Shown here in pieces: positions 1 through 9,153 of a DNA stretch of 64,000 nucleotides (position 1 is the first letter of the stretch; the number at the start of each line of letters is the position of its first letter). The DNA is from Wolbachia endosymbiont of Oedothorax gibbosus (GTDB lineage Bacteria > Pseudomonadota > Alphaproteobacteria > Rickettsiales > Anaplasmataceae). Where the stretch lies: positions 248,001-312,000 of the forward strand of contig NZ_OW370537.1 of NCBI RefSeq assembly GCF_936270145.1. Reading direction: 5' to 3'. The position numbers were made by a program, and so were the translations under genes. A model generated the notes under the pieces. It had not been told where the DNA came from, ran no database searches, and saw only the letters and a program-made list of their open reading frames with translations.

Positions 1-472
1 CATATGTTTGTCCTTGATTTGTAGCACCGTCACCGAAATATGTGAATACCACATTATCTTTTTTCTTATATTTATTAGCAAATGCTATTCCTGTCCCAAT
101 TGGAACTTGCGCTCCTACTATTCCATGTCCGCCGAAGAATTTTTTTTCAACGTCAAATACGTGCATCGAACCACCTTTACCTTTCGAGCATCCCGTTTCT
201 TTACCGGTGAGCTCTGCCATTACAACATTCGGATCAGAATCACATGCGAGCATTAAACCATGGTCTCTGTAGCTTGTAATAAAAGAGTCACCTAATTTTG
301 ATGCAGCGTGAGTTCCAACTGCAACTGCTTCTTGCCCTATTGATAGGTGACAAAACCCGCCTATTAATCCCGTCCCATATAATTGTCCTGCTTTTTCCTC
401 AAATCTGCGTATGAGTAGCATTTTCCTGTAGAATCCAATTATCTGTTCTTTAGTGAAATTTTCTGCTTTCAT
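1..472 (-). CDS. pdhA: Pyruvate dehydrogenase E1 component, alpha subunit (5' part, runs off window)
   Basis: This is the N-terminal 157 residues of the thiamine-diphosphate-dependent E1 alpha subunit, which decarboxylates pyruvate in the pyruvate dehydrogenase complex. The reading starts at ATG 472 (MKAENFTKEQIIGFYRKM) and stays open to the window edge. Visible family features are the RRFEEKAGQLYG segment (residues 22-33), GFCHLSIGQEA (39-49), SYRDHG (67-72), KGKGGSMH (97-104) and the start of the ThDP/Mg motif GDGATNQGQ (147-155). The 3' end lies outside the window, so completeness cannot be judged. It is divergent from hemJ, with 65 bp between them that must hold both promoters. Confidence 0.95.
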   Translation of the reverse strand, partial: MKAENFTKEQIIGFYRKMLLIRRFEEKAGQLYGTGLIGGFCHLSIGQEAVAVGTHAASKLGDSFITSYRDHGLMLACDSDPNVVMAELTGKETGCSKGKGGSMHVFDVEKKFFGGHGIVGAQVPIGTGIAFANKYKKKDNVVFTYFGDGATNQGQTY

Positions 473-537
473 ATTAGTTTCTTTTTCATTAAACTAAAAT
501 AATATCAGAAATTTTTAACATTTTGTAATAAATCTCA

Positions 538-966
538 ATGGATTATTACCACTGGCTTGAAGCTTTTCACATTATTTCCGTCATTATGTGGATGGCAGGT
601 ATGCTTTATTTACCCAGACTTTATGTTTATCACGCAACTGTAAAACCAGGATCAGAAAATGATAACTTGCTTCAAACAATGGAAAAGAGGCTACTTAGAT
701 ATATCATAAACCCTGCAATGCTTTTCTCACTTGGTTTGGGAATGACATTAATGATTATAAGAGAAGCATATCGCGAAGGGTGGTTCCATGTAAAAGCACT
801 AGCATTACTCTTTATGGTTGCTATTCATGGGCTACTTGCAATGCATAGGAAAAGTTTTGTAATGGGTTCAAATGAAAAAACCCACGTTTACTTTCGCGTT
901 TTAAATGAGGCAGTTACAGTATTGATAATAATCATAGTTATTATGGTTGTTGTGAAACCGTTTTAA
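538..966 (+). CDS. hemJ: HemJ-type protoporphyrinogen IX oxidase (UPF0093 membrane protein)
   Basis: A 142-residue integral membrane protein with four hydrophobic segments (about 7-24, 55-75, 82-102 and 120-140). HemJ oxidises protoporphyrinogen IX to protoporphyrin IX, the penultimate heme step, in many alphaproteobacteria lacking HemG or HemY. Family marks are the N-terminal histidines (H5, H11) in WLEAFHIISVIMWMAGM, the LPRLYVYH segment and a length typical of the family. It starts at ATG 538. Function is by family recognition; heme supply is also implied by ccmF later in the window. Confidence 0.9.
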   Translation: MDYYHWLEAFHIISVIMWMAGMLYLPRLYVYHATVKPGSENDNLLQTMEKRLLRYIINPAMLFSLGLGMTLMIIREAYREGWFHVKALALLFMVAIHGLLAMHRKSFVMGSNEKTHVYFRVLNEAVTVLIIIIVIMVVVKPF

Positions 967-977
967 ACTTTGTAAAC

Positions 978-1880
978 TCAAACTAAAATGAAGTTTTCAA
1001 TTTCATCAACTGTAAGACCTGTAGTTTGAGATATGATATCAATTGATACACCTGCTTTAAGTAGATTCTTTGCAACTTCAATATCCCTTTCTTTTCGACC
1101 TTCCGCTCTGCCTTTTTCATGTCCGATTTGGATGCCTTTTTCAGTAGCATCATCAAATTTTTGAGCGAGGACAGCCTGTTCATCAAGAATACGTTTTATT
1201 TCCTGTTCATAGGCAATAAATTCTTTTTCTGACCAGTTGAACCTATTTAGCTCTTCATAGGCCTTTTTAATTATTAGATCACTACCTATTATTTTTTCCA
1301 GCTCTTCTTCGCTAGTCTCATCTGCATATTTAAAGAAGTAGACCCATTTTTCAACTATGCTTGAAAGCTGATCTTCTTTGGTTTTTGGAAATTTTGGCAA
1401 TTCAATAAATATAAAATAAAAATCTTTTAGATCGTGCTCATTAGTGTCTTCATCTCGAATAGTATGTTTTGATTTATACTCAGACTTATCAGGAAATAAA
1501 ACACAATCTGCTATAGCAATAAAGATAATTTCCTTAAGGTCTTGGTATTGATCACCTTTATCGGCTTGTCTTGAATAGGCTTTAGCAGCATAGTATTGGG
1601 CACGTTTTTCGAAGCCTTTGGTTTTAGCGACCTGCATCTCAATAATCCATTGCACCCCTGTGGAATCTCTACATAATACATCAACAATGCTTTGCTTTTT
1701 AGAGGCAATATCAGGGTCTTGAATAGTACTTAAAAACTCTATATCCTGTATTGCATTTTTGCCAGCAAAACCCAGAATATCATTGAGGAAGTGAATTAGG
1801 ATATCTTTATTCTTCTCAGTGCCAAAGATACGCCGAAATGCGACATCATTCTTGGGATCCAGAAACTTCGAGAGAGCCAT
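978..1880 (-). CDS. Rpn-family recombination-promoting nuclease / PD-(D/E)XK transposase-like protein
   Basis: A 300-residue protein of the Rpn (YhgA-like, PD-(D/E)XK) family. It opens with FLDPKNDVAFRRIFG and shows the nuclease core as SIVDVLC (D67) and IIEMQ (E81-x-Q83), followed by a helix rich in Arg and Tyr (KRAQYYAAKAYSRQ). Near the C-terminus lies a charged, repetitive EKG(I/R) stretch (about 245-268), typical of family members, and a helix ending ISQTTGLTVDEIENFI. Family members promote RecA-independent recombination or act as nucleases; the cellular role here is unknown. It is convergent with hemJ (11 bp apart) and appears intact. Confidence 0.85.
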   Translation of the reverse strand: MALSKFLDPKNDVAFRRIFGTEKNKDILIHFLNDILGFAGKNAIQDIEFLSTIQDPDIASKKQSIVDVLCRDSTGVQWIIEMQVAKTKGFEKRAQYYAAKAYSRQADKGDQYQDLKEIIFIAIADCVLFPDKSEYKSKHTIRDEDTNEHDLKDFYFIFIELPKFPKTKEDQLSSIVEKWVYFFKYADETSEEELEKIIGSDLIIKKAYEELNRFNWSEKEFIAYEQEIKRILDEQAVLAQKFDDATEKGIQIGHEKGRAEGRKERDIEVAKNLLKAGVSIDIISQTTGLTVDEIENFILV

Positions 1881-2090
1881 AAAAAGATTTTTAAATATAT
1901 CTTTATATTATATATTCTTATTAATAATAATTCAATAATTTGTCGTCTTTTTTGTTAACTTTACTGATGTTGTTGTAAGGAACGTTGTTGCTAAATTTTG
2001 TAAAATTTATTATCCTAAGGTTTCAAGTTCTCACAGGTTTATTGGAACTATATGTACAATGTGTTTATCAGTGAAAATCAGGAGAAAATG

Positions 2091-4808
2091 ATGGGAGAAA
2101 GATTAATACATTACTTCAGCCAGAACAAGTGCGAAGGCAATGCAGAAATGAAAAATCTGCTGGGAGGGAAGGGAGCAAATTTAGCAGAAATGTGCAACAT
2201 TGGTGTTCCTGTTCCACCTGGTTTCACAATTTCCACCTCTGCTTGCAAAGTCTATTATCAAGACAATAGATCTTCTGTTATCCAAGTAGCTGACTACTCG
2301 GATCCAGAAAAAAATATGGATTCCAGTGTTACACACTGGAATGACATATGTAGTGGAATCAAAAATTACATGGCGATGCTCGAAAATGACATCGGTTGTA
2401 AATTCGGAGATACAAATAATCCTTTATTAGTTTCCATACGCTCTGGTAGTGTTAGTTCAATGCCGGGTATGCTTGATACTATTTTAAATGTTGGCCTAAA
2501 TGATGAAACCGTTGTTGGGCTTGCAAAAAAAAGTGGCGAACGTTTTGCTTACGATAGCTACTGCCGTTTCATCATGATGTACTCCAATGTTGTACTACAG
2601 CTTGATCATCACCTATTTCAAGATGTTGTTGATAATAAGCAGCAAAAGAGTGGAGCAAAAAGCTTAGCTGATCTTGATGTTGATGTTTTAAAAGAAATTG
2701 TTAACAATTTCAAAAGGATAGTACATGAAAAAACAGGAAAACATTTTCCGCAGAACGTTGAAGAGCAATTGCTCAGCTCAGTGAATGCAGTATTTGCTTC
2801 TTGGAAAAATGATAGGGCTGTTTCCTATAGAAAAATACATAATATTCCTGAAAACCTTGGAACAGCGGTCAACGTGCAAGCAATGGTTTTTGGTAATTTA
2901 AATGATAATTCTGCAACTGGTGTGATATTTACACGAAATCCTTCAACTGGAGAAAAAAAGCTTTTTGGTGAGTTTTTGATTAATGCTCAGGGTGAGGATG
3001 TGGTTTCTGGTGTTTATACTCCTATGCCAATTGACGGAGAGCAAAAAAACACCATGGAGAAGTTGCTGCCAAGTGTCTACCGAGAATTATGCGTGGTATG
3101 TGAAAAACTTGAAAGGCATTATAAAGACATGCAGGATATCGAATTTACTGTGCAGGACGGTAAGTTATGGATTTTGCAAACTAGGTCTGGCAAGCGCACG
3201 GCTGAAGCTGCTATTCGCATAATAGTTGATATGGTAAACGAAGGAACGATTACAAAAGAAGAAGGGATATTGAGAATTGATCCAAAAACCTTTGACAATT
3301 TATTGCATCCAGTTCTTGACGTTAAGAGTGACCAAAAAGTAATAGGGAAGGGGCTGCCGGCTTCTCCAGGGGTTGCTTCTGGATATGTAGTGTTTAGTGC
3401 AAGTGATGCTGAAAAAGCTGCAGAGCAGGGCAAAAAAGTAATTTTAGTAAGGTCAGAAACGAGTCCTGAAGATATTAATGGAATGAATGCTGCAAGTGGC
3501 ATAGTAACAGCGCGGGGAGGGATGACCTCGCATGCTGCTGTTGTAACTCGTGGAATGGGTAAGCCATGCATTTGCAGTGTAAGTGGACTTTATATCGATA
3601 AAGATGGAACTTTCTTTTCTGTAGGGGATACAAAAGTAAATAAAAGTGAACCAATTACTATCAACGGAGGAACAGGGGAGGTTATGCTTGGCATTCTTCC
3701 TACAATTTCACCTGAATTATCGCAAGAATTCAAAACGATAATCAATTGGATAGATGAAATCAAAACGATCAAAGTGAGAGCGAACGCTGATACTCCAAAA
3801 GATGCAAAAATTGCAAAAGAATTCGGTGCAGAAGGTATAGGCTTGTGTCGCACAGAACATATGTTTTTTGCTAGTGATAGAATCGAATTCATTCAAAAAT
3901 TGATAATAGCTGACGATGAAAATGAAAGGGCAAATGCGCTCATTAAACTAGAAGAAATGCAAAAGTCTGATTTCAAAGAAATATTTTCTATTATGGAGGG
4001 CAGGGAAGTCACTATACGGTTGCTTGATCCACCTTTGCATGAGTTTTTACCCAATAATCAGTCTACTATAGAAAAAATTGCTAAATCGCTTAGTAAGTCA
4101 GTTGAATCAGTAAAAAATAAAATAGCACAGTTATCAGAAAAGAACCCAATGCTTGGCCATCGAGGTTGTAGACTTGCCATTTCTCATCCTGAAATATATA
4201 GCATGCAAATCAGGGCAATACTTAGTGCTGCAAATGAGCTAAAGGAAGAGAAAAAGGTAGAAGTTAAGCCTGAAATCATGGTTCCCTTTATCATGAGCGA
4301 GAAAGAATTTATTCTGATATGCGAGCTAGCAAACTCTGTTATCTCACAGACGCAGATTCCAGCGTCACGCGCTGGAGACAAGGCTTATTCAATCGGAACG
4401 ATGATAGAATTACCAAGAGCAGCACTAATTGCTGATAAGTTAGCAAAACACGCAGAGTTTTTTAGTTTTGGTACTAATGATTTAACGCAAGCAACCATGG
4501 GACTCTCAAGAGATGATTCAGTTAATTTCCTCGATTCCTATAAGGAAAACAACATATTCGAAAACGACCCATTTGAAGTGCTGGACATCGAAGGGGTAGG
4601 GGAGTTAATCAAGATAGCCATTGAAAGAGGCAAAAAAACCCGAAAAGAAATAAAACTGGGTATATGTGGAGAGCATGGAGCAGATCCAAAATCTATAGAG
4701 TTTCTCATCAAGTCAGGGGTGGATTATGTTTCATGCTCACCCTATAGAGTACCGGTTGCAAAGTTAGTGGCAGCACAGTTTAGCATAAAATCTAAGTGTG
4801 TTGAGTAA
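2091..4808 (+). CDS. ppdK: Pyruvate, phosphate dikinase
   Basis: PPDK interconverts pyruvate, ATP and Pi with PEP, AMP and PPi, supplying PEP for gluconeogenesis; glpX, another gluconeogenic gene, lies 3 kb away. The order is an N-terminal ATP-grasp domain (LLGGKGANLAEM, SGSVSSMPGMLDTILN, TGVIFTRNPSTGEK), the swivelling PEP-utiliser domain with the phospho-histidine in GGMTSHAAVVTRG, and a C-terminal TIM barrel (GLCRTEHMFF, MLGHRGCRL, FSFGTNDLTQ, catalytic Cys in GICGEHG). I chose ATG 2091 because GGAG at 2081-2084 sits 6 nt upstream; the frame is open to ATG 2052, and ATG 2088 is also possible. Oddity: about 25 extra residues, encoded by a palindromic repeat at about 2275-2346, lie in the N-terminal domain. 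Confidence 0.96.
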   Translation: MGERLIHYFSQNKCEGNAEMKNLLGGKGANLAEMCNIGVPVPPGFTISTSACKVYYQDNRSSVIQVADYSDPEKNMDSSVTHWNDICSGIKNYMAMLENDIGCKFGDTNNPLLVSIRSGSVSSMPGMLDTILNVGLNDETVVGLAKKSGERFAYDSYCRFIMMYSNVVLQLDHHLFQDVVDNKQQKSGAKSLADLDVDVLKEIVNNFKRIVHEKTGKHFPQNVEEQLLSSVNAVFASWKNDRAVSYRKIHNIPENLGTAVNVQAMVFGNLNDNSATGVIFTRNPSTGEKKLFGEFLINAQGEDVVSGVYTPMPIDGEQKNTMEKLLPSVYRELCVVCEKLERHYKDMQDIEFTVQDGKLWILQTRSGKRTAEAAIRIIVDMVNEGTITKEEGILRIDPKTFDNLLHPVLDVKSDQKVIGKGLPASPGVASGYVVFSASDAEKAAEQGKKVILVRSETSPEDINGMNAASGIVTARGGMTSHAAVVTRGMGKPCICSVSGLYIDKDGTFFSVGDTKVNKSEPITINGGTGEVMLGILPTISPELSQEFKTIINWIDEIKTIKVRANADTPKDAKIAKEFGAEGIGLCRTEHMFFASDRIEFIQKLIIADDENERANALIKLEEMQKSDFKEIFSIMEGREVTIRLLDPPLHEFLPNNQSTIEKIAKSLSKSVESVKNKIAQLSEKNPMLGHRGCRLAISHPEIYSMQIRAILSAANELKEEKKVEVKPEIMVPFIMSEKEFILICELANSVISQTQIPASRAGDKAYSIGTMIELPRAALIADKLAKHAEFFSFGTNDLTQATMGLSRDDSVNFLDSYKENNIFENDPFEVLDIEGVGELIKIAIERGKKTRKEIKLGICGEHGADPKSIEFLIKSGVDYVSCSPYRVPVAKLVAAQFSIKSKCVE
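2275..2346 (+). repeat. Palindromic element inserted in frame in ppdK
   Basis: About 72 bp running from GTTATCCAAGTAGCTGAC through GGATCCAG and an A-rich linker to GGATTCCAGTGT-TACACACTGGAATGACA. The right half is a hairpin (CCAGTG/CACTGG). The same element lies in carA at 13666-13737 and in intergenic copies. It encodes VIQVADYSDPEKNMDSSVTHWND within PPDK, a segment not expected in the family. The linker is 2 nt shorter than in carA, so the right hairpin is read in another frame. Confidence 0.9.
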
Positions 4809-4843
4809 CCAGTATCACACACCTAGCGAAAGCTGCTCTTAAA

Positions 4844-6169
4844 TCACAACGTTTGTGCAGTTTTTGGACTCACGTGTTCAACTTTATTTTCTTCCATTTT
4901 TCTATAACTTGGTAACGTAGAACTTTTTATATGCCACCCGGTAGCTATTGCAACCAAAGCAGCTATGACACTGCAAACTACTGCACCAGCTACAAATGGA
5001 ACCATCACAGCAGCAGTAATGAATAATCCTGTAATAACAACTCCAACAACATCTTTTGTCAATGAGGTGTAAAAATCCTTTTTGCTCTCTTTATATTTAG
5101 TTTCTTGTTCATTTGGAATAGAAAATTGAGCATCTGTGAAGCCATTAGCTTTATTACCATTATTTGGCGTGGCAGTTGGACTAGCGTTTGTTGATACAGG
5201 TATTTCACCTTCGTTATTATGATTATCACCATTAGTACTAACTGGAGGCACTGTTGCTACAGGTCTACTACCAATGTTTTCATTACTGCTGCTGGGTTCT
5301 GCTCTATTTTCTTCATTAAGCTTACCACTATTCAAGAACGCATTAACAATTTCAGTTTTATCTGCCTGTATTGCCACTTCTAAAGCCTCTTTCCTGTTTG
5401 CAGGACTCACGTAACCTAAAATTAGCTCAGCTTCTTGGGCATTACCCTGAGTAATAGCAGAACGCAAAGCGTTAAATTTTTCTTCTTCATCAAATTTGCC
5501 ACTATCTAAGAGTATTCTTACAACATCAGCTTGTTTTGTTATTGCAGCTATGCCCAATATAGTTCTGGAAGTAGTATCTGTAAGATGGATTACAGCATCT
5601 AAACCTGTAAACAATTTTACAACATCTAGAAATACGCCACGATCGCCGGTAATATTGGACTCTCTTACAGCATTTGCAAACGAGTCAAAAATTGCCGGAT
5701 TTGTTTTTTTGTCTTGTATTAGTTGCCCGTAAAGTACTTCAGCAGTCATACCAGGGTTTTTGCAGTTACTAGAATCTACTTTATTACTGTCTGTTTTATT
5801 TTCTTCAGGTACCTCTTCTTCCTTGTTTGCAGCAGCAGCTACCTGCTCTTGTTGAGGAAGCTTGAACCCATTTCTAAGAAAAAGATCCTTAATGCGTGGA
5901 TTGTTATTTTCGTTTGCATGTTTTAGAAGTAAGTCTCCTAACGAATTGCCTCCTTCACATTTATCTTGGAAATTAACTTCTTTCCATCTTGAACCTTTTA
6001 GCAAGTCTTCCAGATCAATGTCCTCTGTATATTGCAACATTCTAGCTATGTGCAAGACCAGGTTTTCAATATCATCATTACTATACGGCATAACTGCAAT
6101 CCCACTATTATAAATATAACTTATTATACCAATTCCATCAAAGTCAGTCAAGACATCTTGCAGTCTCAA
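4844..6169 (-). CDS. Ankyrin-like repeat protein with C-terminal membrane segments
   Basis: A 441-residue protein with degenerate ankyrin-like helices (about 75-103 and, clearer, 201-290: LGIAAITKQADVVRILLDSGK, then ALRSAITQGNAQEAELIL and ALEVAIQADKTEIVNAFLNSGK). A low-complexity Asn/Pro/Ser/Thr linker follows (291-355), then a hydrophobic region for one long or two membrane spans (about 374-412) and a short polar tail. Ankyrin proteins are abundant in Wolbachia and some are exported, but nothing here proves export. The start is uncertain: the frame opens with TTG 6169, without a visible ribosome-binding site. The IS4-family element ends 14 bp upstream, and removing it on paper reveals no in-frame ATG. 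The gene may be 5'-truncated or cut off from its promoter. Confidence 0.7.
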   Translation of the reverse strand: MRLQDVLTDFDGIGIISYIYNSGIAVMPYSNDDIENLVLHIARMLQYTEDIDLEDLLKGSRWKEVNFQDKCEGGNSLGDLLLKHANENNNPRIKDLFLRNGFKLPQQEQVAAAANKEEEVPEENKTDSNKVDSSNCKNPGMTAEVLYGQLIQDKKTNPAIFDSFANAVRESNITGDRGVFLDVVKLFTGLDAVIHLTDTTSRTILGIAAITKQADVVRILLDSGKFDEEEKFNALRSAITQGNAQEAELILGYVSPANRKEALEVAIQADKTEIVNAFLNSGKLNEENRAEPSSSNENIGSRPVATVPPVSTNGDNHNNEGEIPVSTNASPTATPNNGNKANGFTDAQFSIPNEQETKYKESKKDFYTSLTKDVVGVVITGLFITAAVMVPFVAGAVVCSVIAALVAIATGWHIKSSTLPSYRKMEENKVEHVSPKTAQTL

Positions 6170-6174
6170 GTGGC

Positions 6175-6183
6175 ATGATATAT
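6175..6183. repeat. 9-bp target-site duplication of the IS4-family element, left copy
   Basis: ATGATATAT directly precedes the left inverted repeat and recurs directly after the right inverted repeat at 7709-7717. A 9-bp duplication is what Tn5/IS50-type IS4-family elements make. The intact pair argues for simple transposition without later rearrangement. Confidence 0.9.
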
Positions 6184-7708
6184 CTTACTATTACCCACAA
6201 ATATAGATGTACTTATGAATAAAGTATTACAATATTAGAGTTTGCAAATATTGATGGTATAAAAATGGCAAACGAGAGTAATGAGTGGGCTAAAAATGAA
6301 TTTGGAGATGCTTCACTTGGAGATAAAAGATTGACCGAAAGATTAGTGAATATTGCTAATAGTGTGATAGGTTCACCTGAAAGCTCAATTAATGAGGCAT
6401 GCGGAAGTTGGTCAGAAGCAAAAGCTGCATATCGTTTTTTTCAAAATGAGAACGTAAAAGAAGTTGATATTCTAGCTTCACACATTGATAAAACAGTTGA
6501 AAGAACAAAAGCTCATAAAAGAGTCCTTGTAATTCAAGATACAACTTATATTTCATACTCAAGTCATAAAAAAACAAGCGGATTGGGAAGTATTGCTGGG
6601 AAAGGAGGTAAAGGTACAGTAATGCATACAGCCCTTGCTGTTAGTACGGAAGGTTTGGTACTAGGAATATTGGATCAAAAGATTTACTCGAGGCCACCAA
6701 TTTCTGAAGAAGAAAAAAGACTAAAGAGTCATCGTAGTAACGTTCATATTGAGGATAAAGAAAGTATGAAATGGCTAGAAAGCTTAAAGAAAACAAATAA
6801 TATTATAGATCAGACCCAAACAGAGGTTATAACTGTATGTGACAGAGAAGCAGATATACATGATTTTTTTGAACTTGCACATAATCTTAACTCAGCAATT
6901 TTAGTAAGAGCTCGTCACAACAGAAATGTAAATAAAAAATTTATGTATACCAGGAATAAGCAAAAATTATGGTCATTTATCCAAGGTCTTCCTTGCACTG
7001 GAAAAGTAGAAGTTGAAATCCCTGCTAGAGATGATAAGCAAAAAAGGACAGCATTTCTAGAAATTAGATTCGGAAAATTTATGATGAGTCCACATGAAAG
7101 CCACATAAAATGTAAAGAAGGTCACATAAAATATAAACCAGCAGCATTATTCAGTCTACAACTTTACGCAATTCATGTTGTTGAAAGAAATTCTCCTCCA
7201 GGAGCAAGTCCGCTAGAGTGGATGCTTTTAACAAATCTTTCGGTCAGTACTTTTGAAGAAGCTGTTGAAAAAATTAGTTGGTATTGTTTGAGATGGAAAA
7301 TAGAGATATTGCATAAGATTTTAAAATCTGGTCTCAAAGTTGAGGAATGTAGACTTGGAACAGCAGAAAGATTAATGAGGTATTTAACAGTCATGAGCAT
7401 TATTGCTTGGAGAATTTTCTTTATTACATCAATTGCAAGAACTAACCCAACATTACCATGTACTGGCTTATTAGCTGAGGAAGAATGGAAAGTTTTATAT
7501 GTTAAAATACACAGAAAACCATGTCCAAGTATAGCCCCTACTATAAAAGAAGCCGTTTCGTGGATTGCTCAACTTGGAGGTCATTTAGCAAGAAAAAGCG
7601 ACCCAAAACCAGGACCAATTACTCTTTGGAAAGGGTGGAGACGTCTCTTTGATCTAGCAGAAGGATGGAGACTTGCTCATGAACCACATATTTGTGGGTA
7701 ATAGTAAG
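6184..7708 (+). mobile_element. Complete IS4-family (Tn5-like) insertion sequence
   Basis: The element is 1525 bp long. The terminal inverted repeats are perfect over 21 bp: the left end 6184-6204 begins CTTACTATTACCCACAAATA and the right end 7688-7708 is its reverse complement. The flanks are 9-bp direct repeats (ATGATATAT at 6175-6183 and 7709-7717). One uninterrupted transposase gene fills the interior, so the copy looks intact and possibly recent. It sits between the divergent ankyrin-like gene and glpX, displacing the upstream regions of both. Confidence 0.93.
6265..7701 (+). CDS. IS4-family (Tn5-like) transposase
   Basis: A 478-residue DDE transposase. The N-terminal region (EWAKNEFGDASLGDKRLTERL) resembles the Tn5-type DNA-binding domain. 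The catalytic triad can be placed at D92 (VIQDTTYIS), D193 (VCDREAD) and E347. E347 lies inside a perfect YREK signature, Y340-x2-R343-x3-E347-x6-K354, diagnostic for the IS4 group. There is no frameshift or internal stop. The gene ends inside the right inverted repeat, so the C-terminal residues are encoded by the element's tip. Confidence 0.95.
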   Translation: MANESNEWAKNEFGDASLGDKRLTERLVNIANSVIGSPESSINEACGSWSEAKAAYRFFQNENVKEVDILASHIDKTVERTKAHKRVLVIQDTTYISYSSHKKTSGLGSIAGKGGKGTVMHTALAVSTEGLVLGILDQKIYSRPPISEEEKRLKSHRSNVHIEDKESMKWLESLKKTNNIIDQTQTEVITVCDREADIHDFFELAHNLNSAILVRARHNRNVNKKFMYTRNKQKLWSFIQGLPCTGKVEVEIPARDDKQKRTAFLEIRFGKFMMSPHESHIKCKEGHIKYKPAALFSLQLYAIHVVERNSPPGASPLEWMLLTNLSVSTFEEAVEKISWYCLRWKIEILHKILKSGLKVEECRLGTAERLMRYLTVMSIIAWRIFFITSIARTNPTLPCTGLLAEEEWKVLYVKIHRKPCPSIAPTIKEAVSWIAQLGGHLARKSDPKPGPITLWKGWRRLFDLAEGWRLAHEPHICG

Positions 7709-7740
7709 ATGATATATATTGAATATAGTTCTTAAAGCAA

Positions 7741-8661
7741 ATGATGGAAGATTTAGCCTATAAATTAGTTAAAGTGACCGAAGCTGCAGCGCTTGCTGCA
7801 TATAAACTAGCGGGTTTAGGTGATGAAAAAAGGGCTGATCAGGTTGCAGTTGATGCAATGCGAACAGTGTTAAATTCAATGGAAATAAATGGTACTATCG
7901 TAATTGGTGAAGGGGAGAGAGACGAAGCACCGATGCTATATATTGGCGAGCAGGTTGGCACTGGAAATGGTCCTGAGATTGACATTGCTGTTGACCCACT
8001 TGAAGGCACTACGATTTGTGCTCATTACAAATCAGGGGCAATGTCCGTTCTTGCTGCAACGAAAAAAGGTAATTTTTTACACGCACCTGATGTTTATATG
8101 GAAAAGATAGCAGTGGGAAAAAATCTTCCAGAGGGTGTAGTCTCACTAAAAAATAGCATTGAAAAGAATCTAGACAATTTGGCCAAGGCAAAAAAATGCA
8201 AAGTGAATGATCTCGTGGTAACTGTACTTAAACGTGAAAGGCATGATAAATTAATATTGAAAATCAGGAAATTAGGAGCAAAAATTAAACTAATAGATGA
8301 TGGTGATGTTGCGGCCATAGTTTCACTAGTAAATGGCAATCATGATATGTATATCGGTATAGGAGGAGCACCAGAAGGGGTGCTTGCAGCCGCAGCACTA
8401 AGTTCAATCGGTGGGCAAATGGAGGGAAGATTAATATTTGACATGGATCAGTTAAGAGAAAGAGCAAAAAATTTAAATATTGATGACCCAGAAAAAATCT
8501 ACACCGTAAAAGATATGGCAAGAGGTGAATCAGTGTTCATTGCAACTGGAGTAACAAGCGGAGAACTTGTGGATGGAGTTAAATTGAATCATAATACCTA
8601 TTCAACTAATTCTTTAATAATTCTGCCTAACAAGCTGATAAAGCTGCAAGTTATAAGTTAG
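7741..8661 (+). CDS. glpX: Class II fructose-1,6-bisphosphatase
   Basis: GlpX hydrolyses fructose-1,6-bisphosphate to fructose-6-phosphate, the committed gluconeogenic step. The 306-residue protein has the metal and phosphate-binding motifs GEGERDEAPMLYIGE, DPLEGT, DDGDVAAI and GIGGAPEGVLAAAAL in family order, and the length is slightly short of but close to the usual 320-330. It starts at tandem ATG codons 7741/7744. The IS4-family element inserted 33 bp upstream has probably replaced its natural promoter region. The combination with ppdK suggests carbon flow from pyruvate and amino acids rather than sugar use. Confidence 0.95.
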   Translation: MMEDLAYKLVKVTEAAALAAYKLAGLGDEKRADQVAVDAMRTVLNSMEINGTIVIGEGERDEAPMLYIGEQVGTGNGPEIDIAVDPLEGTTICAHYKSGAMSVLAATKKGNFLHAPDVYMEKIAVGKNLPEGVVSLKNSIEKNLDNLAKAKKCKVNDLVVTVLKRERHDKLILKIRKLGAKIKLIDDGDVAAIVSLVNGNHDMYIGIGGAPEGVLAAAALSSIGGQMEGRLIFDMDQLRERAKNLNIDDPEKIYTVKDMARGESVFIATGVTSGELVDGVKLNHNTYSTNSLIILPNKLIKLQVIS

Positions 8662-8759
8662 GTTAATTATTTTTCAATACACCTAAATTTTAGCTTTACA
8701 ATGCTGATATTAGAATATACTATTTCTGTTATTTCTATCTTAAAAAAAGGAGGCCTGGA

Positions 8760-9144
8760 GTGTTAGATTTATTTTCTCAAATTAAAAAAGTATTAAGTTT
8801 ACCTTCTCAGATTAAAAATAAGGTTCAATCTCTAATTTACCCACGTGATAAAAATGCTACAGAGGGTATTTCACAAGAGAAATTAATTGTACAAGAAGTT
8901 CCCAAAGACGAATGTATGTTTGATAATAATCCTGAAGTACAAGAGATATTGTCAGACTTTAATAATTTAGATTTCTCAAATGGTCCATTTAACTATTCTT
9001 CGTATGATATAAATTATAATGAAGGTAAAGAGGCAAATCCATTTGATAAAATAGCAAAATATTATGGAAGGAAGAAGAATGCTTTTCTTTTTATCTCCAT
9101 GCTGAAGAATAGGGAACAGTCAGAAAAGATAATCGATATAGTAA
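8760..9144 (+). pseudogene. Orphan gene, 5' part, split by nested IS630 elements
   Basis: A GTG start at 8760 follows a good ribosome-binding site (AGGAGG, 8748-8753). The first 128 codons are native; the frame then enters the IS (7 more residues, stop at 9167). Joining codon 128 (…IIDIV) to AGT 11347 (SKKCDAQDKKK) after removing the 2.2-kb insertion and one copy of the TAA duplication restores a single open frame of about 359 residues. I do not recognise the protein: the N-terminal part is polar, Asn-rich and without a signal peptide. The exact restoration implies a recent disruption. Confidence 0.85.
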
Positions 9145-9153
9145 TACCAACCC

